A DNA stretch of 64,000 bases from Glaciozyma antarctica PI12 (lineage: Eukaryota > Basidiomycota > Microbotryomycetes > Kriegeriales > Camptobasidiaceae): positions 1,005,638-1,069,637 of the forward strand of contig KZ627153.1 of NCBI GenBank assembly GCA_002917775.1, given 5' to 3'. Within the stretch, counting starts at the first letter, position 1; every line of letters begins with the position of its first letter. Positions 10,089 to 22,900 of this stretch are shown piece after piece. A program made the translations under genes and the position numbers. The notes under the pieces are model-generated. The model saw nothing but the letters and a program-made list of their open reading frames with translations. It ran no database searches and had not been told where the DNA came from.

Positions 10089-11068
10089 TCATGACAATCG
10101 CACAGGTCTACAAACCACCACCACATCCCTCCCAAACGTCTTCGTAGCGACGTGCTCCAACCCGGGCGGTACGATCTGCGAGCATCAGCCACCGCTCGCT
10201 CGGAGGGAAGGAAATGAACGCACTCCTTCCCGAAGTAGCCCGATCCCGTCTCCTACGAGAACGGGGGCGATAGTGATGATCACCAGATCTACGAGGTTTG
10301 AAGATAGGAAAGCGGAGATGACTGAGGCGCCGCCTTCGACCATCAGCGAGTGACCGACGACGACGGTTTCGAGGACGTCGTCTAGGCGGATCCGGTTCTC
10401 GCCTGTTCTGGGTCAGCTACCTCCTCTGATAGAGCATAGGGAGGGGACGTACTGTCAACGCGACAGGTCTTTAGGCTTACCCCCTGAGCCTTGAGCGCCT
10501 CACCCCTCGCCTCGAACTCGTCCACCTCCAGCAAGCCGTTCGCGGAGGTACAAGCGATGATCGGTACCGGCGTAATGCGCTTGTGGGAATTGGCGATAAG
10601 CTTGGCCGTCACCGGCGTACGAAGCCGCGTATCGAGGATGATAGGAGTCGGCTGAGAGCTGAGTGGAAGTAGCGTTGGTAGTCTCGCTAGCGTCTCATCA
10701 GTTCTCCCTCCTCTCTGACCGCAAGTAGAAGCTCACCATTCAACTGAGGATCATCACTCAGCACCGTCCCGACCCCCACCAGTATCGAATCATGCATCTC
10801 CCTCAACCTATCCGCATCTCAGCTCCCTCCCTCCCTCCGCTGGAAGGACGCACCGATGAGTGAGCGCCATACTCTCTGCTCCACTGAGGCGGATCTGCGC
10901 GCCGCCTGGGCCTGCGATCTTGCCATCGAGGGACTGGGCGTAGGTGAGGGTTACGTAGGGTCGGGAGAGAGGGGGTGGGCGGAAGAAGGAGTAAGGGTAG
11001 ATGGAGGCGAGGAAGGTGGTAAGAGAGGAGGTCGAGTCTGGGGAAGGCGGCGCGGTGGAGTTGGACAT
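10089..11068 (-). CDS. RIB7: 2,5-diamino-6-ribosylamino-pyrimidinone 5'-phosphate reductase
   Basis: NADPH-dependent reductase of riboflavin biosynthesis, of the RibD C-terminal (dihydrofolate-reductase-like) family. About 260 residues from five or six exons. The N-terminal strand RPYVTLTYAQSLDGKIAGPGG is shared by all family members, followed by the LREMHDSILVGVGTVLSDDP nucleotide-site segment, PTPIILDTRLRTP and, after two further introns, a LMVEGGASVISAFL motif and DLVIITIAPVLVGDG. The end reads TFGRDVVVVCRPVRLS then stop. The ATG at 11068 is chosen because the exon up to it is Ser/Pro-rich but in frame with the conserved strand; homologues have short variable N-termini. Cytosolic. Both neighbours lie on the same strand but have unrelated functions, so there is no evident cluster. 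Confidence 0.9.
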
Positions 11069-11432
11069 CGAGGGAGGAGGGAGAGAGCTGAGCGAGCCGC
11101 GGGCGCGTTTGCGTCTCGCCCGAGCTGAGGGTGGCTTGCGGGCGGCTTCAGCTGGGACGGCGTTGGACTCGAGAGATCGTACGTGGGACAGCGGCTGGGC
11201 TGAGAGTATCGTGATGGGAGTAAAGACGACTTGCTTCCTCCGAGGTCGAGAGCGAGAGCGAGGAATGGATTGCGACCTCGCTGCCAACGCCAGACGTTCA
11301 TACTTCCGTTTGCTTCGTACCATGCTCTCTGAGTTTGGCCGGAACCAGAAAGAAGAACAGGAAGCAGCACCAACGCGTAGCATGCTCACGAACTCCCATA
11401 CAAATTCCCTCTATACCAAAATCACCCCCCAA
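11069..11432. other. RIB7 upstream region and aminotransferase 3' end
   Basis: About 360 bases between two minus-strand genes. I see no conserved protein. It should hold the RIB7 promoter and the 3' untranslated region of the aminotransferase gene. Confidence 0.4.
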
Positions 11433-13352
<1,920 letters not shown>

Positions 13353-13738
13353 CTGGTTGCTGAGTGTTTGAGAGTCGAGTGTTGAGGAGGAAGAGGAAGA
13401 GTATCAAACTCCGAATCTCCAACTTCTTTCTTTTCAATCTTTTATTTCGGCGGCGGCAGCCCGCTCTTGGGCCTGGCTCTCCTCCACCGAGGACCTTCGC
13501 CGATTCCCCAAAGTCGGCACAGAACAAAGGCGACCACTCGCTCGTAGCCAGGTAATCCTCTCCCCAATCAGCAAAGATCAGGGTCAGCTCAATCATCCCC
13601 CTGCGCGTTCAAGCAATCCTACTCCACCCGGCCTCTCCACTCAGCTCCACCGAGCTGGTCGGAAAGGACGCAGAAGCTATCGCAGATTTAGCCGCCTTTG
13701 GCGCGCACAGGCACGCTCGGCAAGGCAGAGCCACGGAT

Positions 13739-14059
13739 AGCCTTTGAGATGGAGAGATAGCTTGCTGGAACTCCCAGCTGGAGAACAAAGGAGCGAGCGA
13801 AGCCTCGAGGGGAGATAGCGAATGGCGATGCGAAGTGGACGCAGACTGAGACTGTCGTGTTGAGATCTTGAGCAAGATAAAGACTTGCGAGAAGCAGAGT
13901 ACTGACGAGTCGCCAGGCGACGCAGCAGGATCTAGGAGCAGAGATACGTCCTAGCCCCAGCGCTCCTCGACCACCGTCCTCGCTCCTCCCCTCCCTCGCT
14001 CCATCCATCCCCTCATCTCTATCCCGCGTACCCCTCCCGCTCTGCCCTCCCCCTTCCCG
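13739..14059. repeat. Direct repeat, first copy
   Basis: This block begins AGCCTTTGAGATGGAGAG and recurs from 14093 in the same orientation. Apart from the last two or three bases before the N gap the copies look identical by eye. Position and identity suggest an unresolved assembly overlap or a very recent tandem duplication. Confidence 0.9.
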
Positions 14060-14092
14060 NNNNNNNNNNNNNNNNNNNNNNNNNNNNNNNNN
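14060..14092. other. Assembly gap (33 N)
   Basis: A run of unknown bases lying exactly between the two copies of the direct repeat. Confidence 1.
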
Positions 14093-14413
14093 AGCCTTTG
14101 AGATGGAGAGATAGCTTGCTGGAACTCCCAGCTGGAGAACAAAGGAGCGAGCGAAGCCTCGAGGGGAGATAGCGAATGGCGATGCGAAGTGGACGCAGAC
14201 TGAGACTGTCGTGTTGAGATCTTGAGCAAGATAAAGACTTGCGAGAAGCAGAGTACTGACGAGTCGCCAGGCGACGCAGCAGGATCTAGGAGCAGAGATA
14301 CGTCCTAGCCCCAGCGCTCCTCGACCACCGTCCTCGCTCCTCCCCTCCCTCGCTCCATCCATCCCCTCATCTCTATCCCGCGTACCCCTCCCGCTCTGCC
14401 CTCCCCCTTCCGC
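14093..14413. repeat. Direct repeat, second copy
   Basis: Second copy of the block at 13739-14059, offset by 354 bases. It begins directly after the N run. It contains no recognisable gene. Confidence 0.9.
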
Positions 14414-15115
14414 ACGCATATCCCTCGCTGGTATCGGTAACGACCGCTTGCGTGGATCTTCGCTTAGGAAGTCAGAACGCGAGGAGGCTATGGAGCGGCG
14501 CACCGACAGCGATTGGTTGAAAGGTCGGCTGAGGCGGTCTCTCGAAGCCGCCTGCGGGCAAAGAATGCCAGAGGTGTAGGGCTTCGCTACTGCAGTACTG
14601 AGCGTACTTCAAATCCGGGGCAGGGCAGCCGCCTGGCGAGCTGGCGATGGGAGCAGGCAGTCGGAACGGCGCGCCCTGGTGTGGCCGCCAGACGCTCTGA
14701 GCAGTTTGGCGAGCCGCCCAAACCCTCGTAGATGCCATTAGCAGTCCTCAGGCACCAGCCTGGCCCTCCTCCGTTGCGCCTAACCCCCGGCGTCGTCCCC
14801 TCTCGATCCTGACCTCCTCGCACAGTTGGAGCAGGCGTGCGCTCCTTGAGCAGAAGGGGTGTCTAGGCAATGAAGAGTCGAATGGCGGTGGCGGTGAGCT
14901 GCAGTGCACGGGCTGGCGTTGAGTTTCAAGCAGAGTGGAGGAGAGGGAAGGAGGAAGAAAGGTCGTGACGACGACGACGACGACGTTGCTCTTCTTCCTC
15001 CTCCCAAGCTCCCACCACCTCTGATTAAACTCCAGCCTGCCCGCCGAACAGCCCACCACCCCAGCTCCCTTCCACTGATCCCACCACCCGCGCCTTCCTC
15101 GCTCTCCCGATCCCC

Positions 15116-15705
15116 ATGTCCTCCCCTCCCTCATCCCCTCCCTCGCGTCCTCAACCTCCTCTCCCCACCCCTCCTCCCTCTCCCGACCTCCTCTCCGCCC
15201 TCTCCACCATCTCCCCCCTCTCCGACCTCCAAAAACTCCCCACGATCCCTTGCGCGCGGTACTCCCTCCTCTTCGGAATCATGGCCGGCGCTTCGATCGG
15301 TAGTCTCCGATTCATCTTCTCCCGTTTCGGAGCAAAGGGAGTAACGAAGAGGGATTGGAGCGAGGTGGGAGTGGCGGCGAATTGGGCTGTCGGGGCTTGG
15401 GGTGTTGGAAGTCTGGGAGCTTGGTGAGTCCAGTCCTTCTTGCGTAGGAGGGGGGTGGAGAGCTGATAGGAAGCAGGGAGACGTGTAGGAGGAGACAGAG
15501 TGCTGAATCTGCGCGTATGCATTCGCTCGTTTCGGAGATTAAGAATAGGAGGGCAGCGAGGCCTGCGGGAGGAGAGCGGATAGGAGGAGTATTGGTAGGG
15601 GAGAAGGGGAGGGAGATGTTGGAGAAGAATGCGGAGGGGTACGGGGAGATCAAGGAGAAGAAGGAGGTGGAGAAGAAGGGGAGTTGGTGGAGGATGGGGT
15701 TGTGA
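15116..15705 (+). CDS. COX20: Cytochrome c oxidase assembly protein COX20
   Basis: Small inner-mitochondrial-membrane chaperone that stabilises newly made Cox2 and presents it for maturation. About 180 residues in two exons: exon 1 from the ATG at 15116 to about 15425, then an intron with GTGAGT donor and GCTGATAGGAAGCAG acceptor side, and exon 2 to the stop at 15703-15705. The family signature is clear: LPTIPCARYSLLFGI, the first membrane span GIMAGASIGSLRFIF, AANWAVGAWGVGSLGAW as the second span, and ETCRRRQSAESARM immediately after it. The N-terminus (residues 1-40) is Pro/Ser-rich and the C-terminus is a Lys/Glu-rich tail, both more variable in the family. No cleavable presequence is evident, as is normal for COX20. 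Confidence 0.88.
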
Positions 15706-18463
15706 GAATGAGCGTTGTGAGGAAGGTATCGTGAGCTGCTGAGGCGAGGAGATCTCTGCGCGTTCGGGTCGTTGGGAGGATTTATGTAAGGGTATCTGCG
15801 TCGGAGCTGCTCTGGTCGTGGTCGACTTCACGAGGGGGAGGACGAGGGGGAGGAGCTGGGCGAGGACCTCGTCTAACTGGCGTGCGTTCGGTCCCTTGAT
15901 TCCAGCAGAACGCTCGCTACCGCTCCTCCCATTCTTCACGCTATGTCTCTCGCCAACCTGTTCCGCCGACATCGCGCTCGTCTGCTGAGCTGGGACAAGA
16001 CCATCACTGGGAGCTAACTCGACGCGAAGCGCGAAGAGCTCGCTCTGCTCCAGCTAGCCCTCGCTACTGCATAGACTCTCGGTGCTGCACACCGGACTCT
16101 CAGCGCTCGTCACTTGCTCCATCACGATCTGCGAACGAGCTGTCCTCTTCTGCTTCTCCCGGTCGCCCGTCTGTAACACCACCGCTCCCAAACAGCGACG
16201 GAGGCGATCTGTGAACGAGGAGGAGAGAGGGGTGAAGCTCATCCACGACTACACGACGTGGGGAAGCTCGTCAATGTGATTAGGGACGAGGTTGGGGGTC
16301 GCAAGTTTGGGTGGGGAGGAGTGCAGGAGGTTGCGAAGGGGAGGTTGCGAAGGCGAGCGGTATGCGCGGGGAGGCCTTGTTCTCGAGGAGATTCTAGTGC
16401 ATGGTGTGGAGGAGGTACAGGGGGAGAGGAAGCGCGGGGGAAGGGAGGAGATCCAAGGCAGAACGGGAAGCAGACAAACCTCAGCTCCTCACTGCTGAGA
16501 AGAGCTCTGGTGCTTCCTCCAGCGCAGTAGTACCATCAGTTGAGCGTACTCACTCACTGCACGTAAACAGGAGCAGAAGCAGCGCACGCAAGCAGTCAGC
16601 TCCCTCGCGAGGTCCACCAGGAGCTCCGCCACCGTCCCTCTCGCTCCACGCGACGCACCTCACCCGTGTCTCCCCCAGCCCCTCCTCTCCTCCGAATCTC
16701 CACCACTACCATCTACAGCCAAAGCAGCGCGTCTCCCCTCCCCGGACCAGCGGTCGACGACCACCCCCCGGCCTCACGACCACCCCGCCAGTCACCAGCT
16801 CCACCCCCCCTCCGCCCACTCACCTTCCTCTCCCCCTACCCACACCTCCCGCATTCCAGCTCCTCACGCACCGCTCTCCGAAAGCCAAACTGCTCGCCTC
16901 AACGGGGGTATCGCGCGTACAGTTGCTCCGACTTTAATGCAGTCTCGTGGCGCGGCGGACTGGGCTGTAGTGCTTTCCCATAATATTGGGTCGTTACGAG
17001 GCGAACGGGAGGGTGGGTGGGTGTGCGGGGGTTCACGGAGGTGTGGTGGAGGAAGAGGAAGTGGCCGGAGTTGGCGAGTTTCGAATCGCGAGAACGAGTT
17101 CGCTTCTTCGACATGCTCTGCTCTCCTTCGAATGCTGTTCGTCTTGATCTCACACGGAGAAGTCACTGGTGGATTGAGCTCTGTTCCGAGGTGCCGGATC
17201 CCCAATGGCGGAGCTCCCTTCCACCGACTCGGACCTGGGCACCTCTCTCTTCCTGGCTTCTTTGATCCTCTTATCCCACCTGGTTCTATCAAATTTCAAC
17301 AGCTTTACTTTTGGCACCCGACCCTATAAGGACTTGAACGCACGCTCCGCGCCTCCTGTCGCCGGCTCTCCCAGAAGTCCTCGCTGAGCCTCTCTCAAGC
17401 TTCCTCCCAGCTCAAAACTGCTTCTCTCCCGCATCGAATCTGCGCAATTCCTCGCTAGAGACTCCGGTCCCGGTGTGGGTCCGCTCTGTTCATTCCAAAA
17501 CGAGGTCTTTCCCATCATCGCAGCGACCCTCTCGCCTTCCTCGCGCTCCACTTCCCTTGTCGCTCCGTGTCGTCCGCTTCTCCCAATCCACGTAGACCCC
17601 TCTCATCCTCTTCAATTCACTGGTGCGATCGTGATGGAGAGGGGGTGAGACGCGTTCAGGAAGGACGAAGGGAGGAGCAGCTTGCGACTTCGCTCTCGGG
17701 TCCGTTCTGCGTTTTCCGCACCGAGATTCGGGGATTCCGCAGTGCAGACGCAGCTCAAGAGACTCTGTGCTTTCCTACGACTAGCTTTGCCAAGAGCGTG
17801 TGGCTTACCCTCGCAGAAGGCTCAACGCAGCGAACTGGCCGTCCAAAGCTTACTCTCGCGGCTCCAGGGCTCCCAAAGGCGCCACCTCGAGATCCTCTCG
17901 CGCTGAAACTGTCCTACTCCGATTCCTCGACCCTGCTGATCTTACCATCCCTCCCTGCTGAAAGGAAGAGTCGTTGGGCATCCCATCCAGTGGCGGCGGA
18001 TAAACTCCGCAAGCCATCCTCGCTCCTCAGCTCCCCCTCCCTTTGTTCCTCCTGAGACAGCCCCGCACGCCTGTCGTGATCTTGTTCCTGACTCCTGAAG
18101 CTCCTTTTTTTGCAGCTGGTCGAAAATAAATCTCATCGCCGCGCCGGGGACGCAGACAGAGGAGAGAGTGAGGAATGTGAAGAGGTGGGGTTTGCGATGG
18201 GAGATCGCTATTTCTGGCACTGTCGCTGGATAAAAAAACGTGAAGGAGGATTCAACCGTTTTGAATCTGCACACCCGAGCGAGAAGGAGAGCAAGGAAAG
18301 CAGAACAAAGGGGACCCAGCGAGGGTTCGCTCGAGGACTCGGTTTTCTCGGACTTGTCTCTTTCTTTTTTTCCTGTTCGTCTCTCGTCTCTATCACCGTG
18401 TAAGCTGCTTCTCGTACCGCTTCTGCAGAGAAAAGGAAGAAAAGAGAGAAAGGATAAATCTCG
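15706..18463. other. Long region without a supported gene
   Basis: About 2.75 kb between COX20 and the zinc-finger gene. Several frames of 60-180 codons exist on both strands but they are Pro/Ser/Arg-rich, lack convincing starts, and resemble nothing I know. From 18100 the sequence becomes more AT-rich (runs of T and A, TAAATCTC) and includes plausible promoter and leader sequence for the zinc-finger gene, for example CCCTATAAGG at 17323. A non-coding RNA or a fast-evolving small gene cannot be excluded. Confidence 0.4.
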
Positions 18464-19723
18464 ATGACGCCCGCAGCAGGACAGGCCGGGACGCTCTGCC
18501 GGCTCACAGCGCGCGCGAAGTTTCGGATCAGAGGGCGACTTTTCCTCTTCGTCGTCAAGTTCACCACCATCGCTCGCCTATCGCGCTACAGCACCAGTAC
18601 CAGCAGCTTACAGGAGAGCTCTATCAGCCAACGCCAACTCGCCCAACGCCACCAGCGAGTCGAGCCACCGACTTCGACCTCTTTGCGGACCCGAGCTAGT
18701 GCGCAGTCATCAGTCCGACTCTCTCCAATGACAACTCCTCCAGTCCCCCTCGCTCGCCCTCCACAGACCTGGGCCGCCTCCTACCCTCCTCATCCACCGA
18801 CTCCAGCTCACAGCGCACCACCAACCGAAGCGAAAGCGTCGCCTCCCGAACGACACGACGAGTCTTTCCTCCCCACCCCCGCCGGCTCTCCCCCAGGCGA
18901 AGTCTACCCCCAGTACCACCCTCCACCACCACAACAACCTTATCAGTACTACTCGCACCAGTACGCGTACCCTCCGCACCCAGGTCATGGATTGTCTCAG
19001 CAACCTCATCCGAATCAACCTCCGCCGCCGTACCGACACGCCTGGCCTTATCCAGTCCTAGCTCCTCCGCCACCGCCGATGGGAGGAGGAAGGAGGGAGG
19101 ACGTACAGATGGGGGGAAGGAGGGAGGAAGGGAGGGAGAGGAGTGGGTGGGCGCCACCGGGGAGGGAGTGGGAGGATAGGAGTGGATGGGAGAGGAGGGA
19201 GTTGGCGCCGAGGGTGGAGAAGGAGGTGGTGGGGGAGAAAAGGGAGTTGAAGCGCGTTAAGAGTAAGGAGGAGGACGACGACGAGGATGAGGAGAGCGAG
19301 ACGAAGGCGAAGAAGGCTAAGACGGGGTCGACCAAGGCAGCCGAGAAGAGATTCGTGAGTCGTCCTCCGCTTGATGGGATGCTGGAGGCGTGCTGATGAG
19401 ATTGTGCAGACCTGCCCACACGAGCATTGCGGACGCGCGTTCGCGAGGAACTTTAACCTACAATCTCACATCAAGTCCCACCTCGGCGTGCGCGAATGTA
19501 CGTCGCCTTCTCCCCCCTCCTCTCTCCTCTCCTTTTCCCTCTCCCAAAATCCGATCCCACTGACCCTCCCCATCCAGTCTTCTGCCCCGAATGCCCCAAA
19601 CAGTTCTCACGTCGGCACGACTGTGCACGCCACTGTATCGCCGTGCACCACTACGACAAGGATGCGACCATGCCAGCTTCAACGTTCGCAAGGCGCGAGA
19701 GTGCCGAGGAGGAGGAGGGTTGA
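18464..19723 (+). CDS. C2H2 zinc-finger protein
   Basis: Probable DNA-binding transcription factor in the nucleus. The N-terminal two thirds is Pro/Tyr/Gln-rich and disordered (PPPPQQPYQYYSHQYAYPPH), followed by an Arg/Glu-rich segment and a basic, nuclear-localisation-like KRVKSKEEDDDEDEE/TKAKKAKTG region. Two C2H2 fingers follow at the C-terminus: CPHEHCGRAFARNFNLQSH (continuing to a second histidine, IKSH) and CPECPKQFSRRHDCARH; the second ends with the longer HCIAVH spacing. Two introns, after KRF (about 19353) and inside the inter-finger linker (about 19500), join in phase. Stop at 19721-19723. The ATG at 18464 is the furthest upstream; an internal ATG at 18728 (MTTPPVPLARPP) starts the first part with obvious low-complexity character and may be the real start. 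Target genes unknown; close to the STE-independent two-finger factors of basidiomycetes. Confidence 0.8.
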
Positions 19724-19937
19724 GAGAGAGCATTTTCGTCGCTTTTCGTTTGTGTAGCTAGTTCCCCCCTCTCCCCGTCCCTCGTCGCGTTTGAACCAGC
19801 AGAATAGATCGCAATAGTTTTACGACGTGTGTTGGTGTCGTTCGGGAGAGTTGGAAGACGAGAGCGGGAGCGAGAGAGCGGGAGCAAGAGTGGAGACGAG
19901 CGGCGAGAAGGTTTACGGTACGTAATGCATTGCGGGG

Positions 19938-22900
19938 TCACGATAAGGATGGTGAGTATCCAGCGAGAGCCTCGATGCAAGGAGGCAGGCTTGCGAAGAG
20001 GTCCGAGGGAGAGGCGAGTCCAGAAGTAGGACCTTGGACGACAGCGTTGCCACCAGGGTACGTATTCCCCTCTCCGATATACCTCGCCGTCGCAGCTGCG
20101 AAACACCTCAGCTCCCCTTCCAAATCCAGCATCAAAAGACTCACCGAACCTCAGCCCGCTCGGCTCAACCATGTGCTGTCACGTACCCAATCAGCTCAGT
20201 TCACTCCCTCCAGCGCGAGACTCACCTCAAAGACCTTCTGCACTTCGTGCCCTTCCATGATCGTCACATCCCCATGCTGCAACTCCAACCTACAAACGAC
20301 CTTGCTGACGCGCTTCCTTCCCGTTTTCGATTTCGGCGTCTTGCGCCGGAACGACATGGTCGCGCTCGCGCCGAGGGAGAGGGTCGAGACGACAGGTCCG
20401 AGACGAGTTTCTCCGTCGTCGTGGAACTGTGGTGAGAAGGATTAGTTGGAGCTCTGAGCGGCGAGCAAGAGGGGAGACGCACGTTCATCTTGCCGCCTTC
20501 CACTGCGCGAAGTCGTTAGCGAGAATAGCGAGAATGCGGGAGAAGAAGGACGAACTGTACGCGACGGAGAGGATCTCGTTGAATGTCGCATCGGCCGGGA
20601 CGGCGACGAGGCGTCGGGAGATGTTGGTGAGGTACTCGCACGATTGCTGAACTGCGGTCGGAGAGACTTCGAGAGGGATAGTCTGCACTTTGACGACGTG
20701 GTTGTAGATCTGCGTTCTGCGTTAATGGTGCTCTGTCCTCGCGCGGTGGAAGGACTCACGACGCCCGAGTTGAAGGAGAACTGCGAGCAGAGCATTTGTC
20801 CCTGGACTGGAGAGCGCGAGACCCGTCAGCGAGGTTCGAAGAGCGAGAGGGCGAGGTTGCTCACCTCGATGCGTCGCAAGAGGGTTACGCTTGAAAAGCG
20901 TCGCAGCTTCCTTCGCCTGATACCCCAGAAACAGCTCATCCGCCTGCCCCCGCTCCTTCGGCCAAAGATGATGCAATCTCGCCCCCTCTCCAAGCTGGTA
21001 CGTGACTCCCTCGAACCCCTCGAGCACAATCGGCGTCCCCACCACTCCATCCAGCTTCGCCTCCTTCCGCTCTCCCAGCTCCTTCGCTAGAAACACCGGC
21101 GACTCCATCATCTCCATCGCTCCGCACCCCTCCGTCGCGCACGTTAAACGGTCCCATTCCGAGCGAGAAGAGAGTCGGCCGCAGTCGCTGCAGTGGAACG
21201 CGCGCCAGGCTTCGCGAGAATAGGGGACGACGCCGTCGCGGACGTGTTGGAGGCTTTGGGGGAGGAGAGGTTGCGGAATTGAGGTAGGCCAGGAAGGGTC
21301 GTTGCGAGCGCGGAGGAAGGAGGGGAGGAAGTGTAGGAAGCCAGGGTGGACCATCTTGCCGTTGAGCTGGGGAGACGTGCTTAGTCGGGCGAACTCGAAA
21401 GGATAGAAGAGCGGGACTGACCTTGAAGAAGTTCGGACAGCTGTCGTGGTAGCAGGAGATGGGCTCCTCGAAGACGGACGAGAACGTGTTGCCGCAAGCA
21501 TCGCAGAACGTCTTGTCCTCCCACGGTACTTCGCTCCATTTCGCCGCAAAGTCGTGCGGCGGCGTATCGCAGATTGCGACGTTCTCGGAATGAGAGAGCG
21601 AACTGAGGCTCATCTTGTCGGCCTCGGTGGCGAATTCCTTCGGCCTGCGTACCCAGGTCAGTCGTTGAGAACGCACGAGGAGCTTGGAGAATCCGTACAG
21701 CTCTGCGCCAATCACGTCGGAGAACCACGGCGTACCCTGACTGGGAAGCCACTCAAATCGGAACTGCAGAGCGAGCGTCATCAGCGAGCTGGAAGGAGAG
21801 GTGCAGCAGCCGCACTCACCTTGAATCGCACGAAGAACTGCGGACCTTCAGGCTTCACCTTCTCTGGGTCAACAGGCTCACCCTCCGCCTGCAAAAGCTC
21901 GAGGGGTCAGCTGGAGCTCCGAAGTCGGAGCCGGGTCGACGCACCCAATACGCAGTCACGAGATAGTAACCCAGCACAGCGTACCTCACTCCCTTCTCGA
22001 TAAGTTGCGGGAAGAAGTGATAGTTCTTCCCGACGACGAGAGCGACGGGAACTTGCTTCTCGAAGCAGTTGATGAGCGAGCGAACACGCGTGTTGTCGCG
22101 ACTCTGGTTCGAGATGAGCTGGTAGCTCGGCGCCGTGGGAGAAGGGTCGGAACAGCCTCCGCCACTGCAACGAAGGCTTATCAGCTGTGAGCAAAGAATG
22201 TACGGCGAGCGAACGCACTGCGAGATGATAACGCGTCCTCCGTCCTCGCACCTATCCATCGGCGAAGGGAATCCATCAAGGAGGTAGCCGAGACATCGCT
22301 CATCTGGTGCGATGTATTAGCTTCCGAAAGCTCGCGCAGAAGCAGCAGACGTACCTTTGTCGTAGTGGCCGCCTTGGTACGCGCGAAAGTACGGCAACGC
22401 CTCGCACAACTCTTGACGTCCCTGCACGTATGCGTCAGCTTCGTTCCTCGCAGAAGCTTCGCAAGCCACTCACCAAGCACCAAATCGGAGGCATTCCCTT
22501 GACCATCGCGAGCGGTACCGGCTCTCCCCAACCCGTCTTGTTGATCTCGAATTCCTTGGGAAGTTTCGGCGTGAGAGCTTTCGGCTTGGAGGCTTTCGAT
22601 GTGGGCTTGGCGAGTTCGGGTTGCGGCGGTGGTGGGAGAGATGGTGAGGGCGAGGAAGAAGGAGGAAGGGAGAAGTGTGTCGGCCTCGTCGGAGATGGTG
22701 GGGGGAACGCGTGACTGGACTCGGCGAGCTGAGAGGGATGGCGAGCTAGCGAAAGGTAGTGAGGTGCTGAAAGGCTGGAGGGACCGTCGATACGAGGATA
22801 AAGGTGTTGCCGATAAAGATGAGGCGCGAAAGGGCCGGAGAAGGGAGGGAAGCGAGACAGCGAAAGAGAAGGGTCCTCGTTGACGATTGGAACGCCGACC

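Larger units (their letters stand above)
13353..15115. other. Gene-poor region with duplicated block
   Basis: About 1.8 kb between the divergent aminotransferase and COX20 genes. It contains a 320-base direct duplication on either side of a short N gap (listed separately). Open frames on the minus strand are long only because the duplicated block is repeated, and they resemble nothing known. Pyrimidine-rich sequence from 15000 to 15115 is probably the COX20 leader. Confidence 0.45.

Noticed and set aside
15151-15972. Minus-strand frame of 273 codons starting MSAEQVGERH
   Set aside because: It overlaps COX20 in antisense, is Pro/Ser-rich and resembles no known family.
17567-18055. Open frame of 162 codons
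   Set aside because: It does not begin with ATG, has no recognisable domain, and its composition is like the surrounding non-coding DNA.
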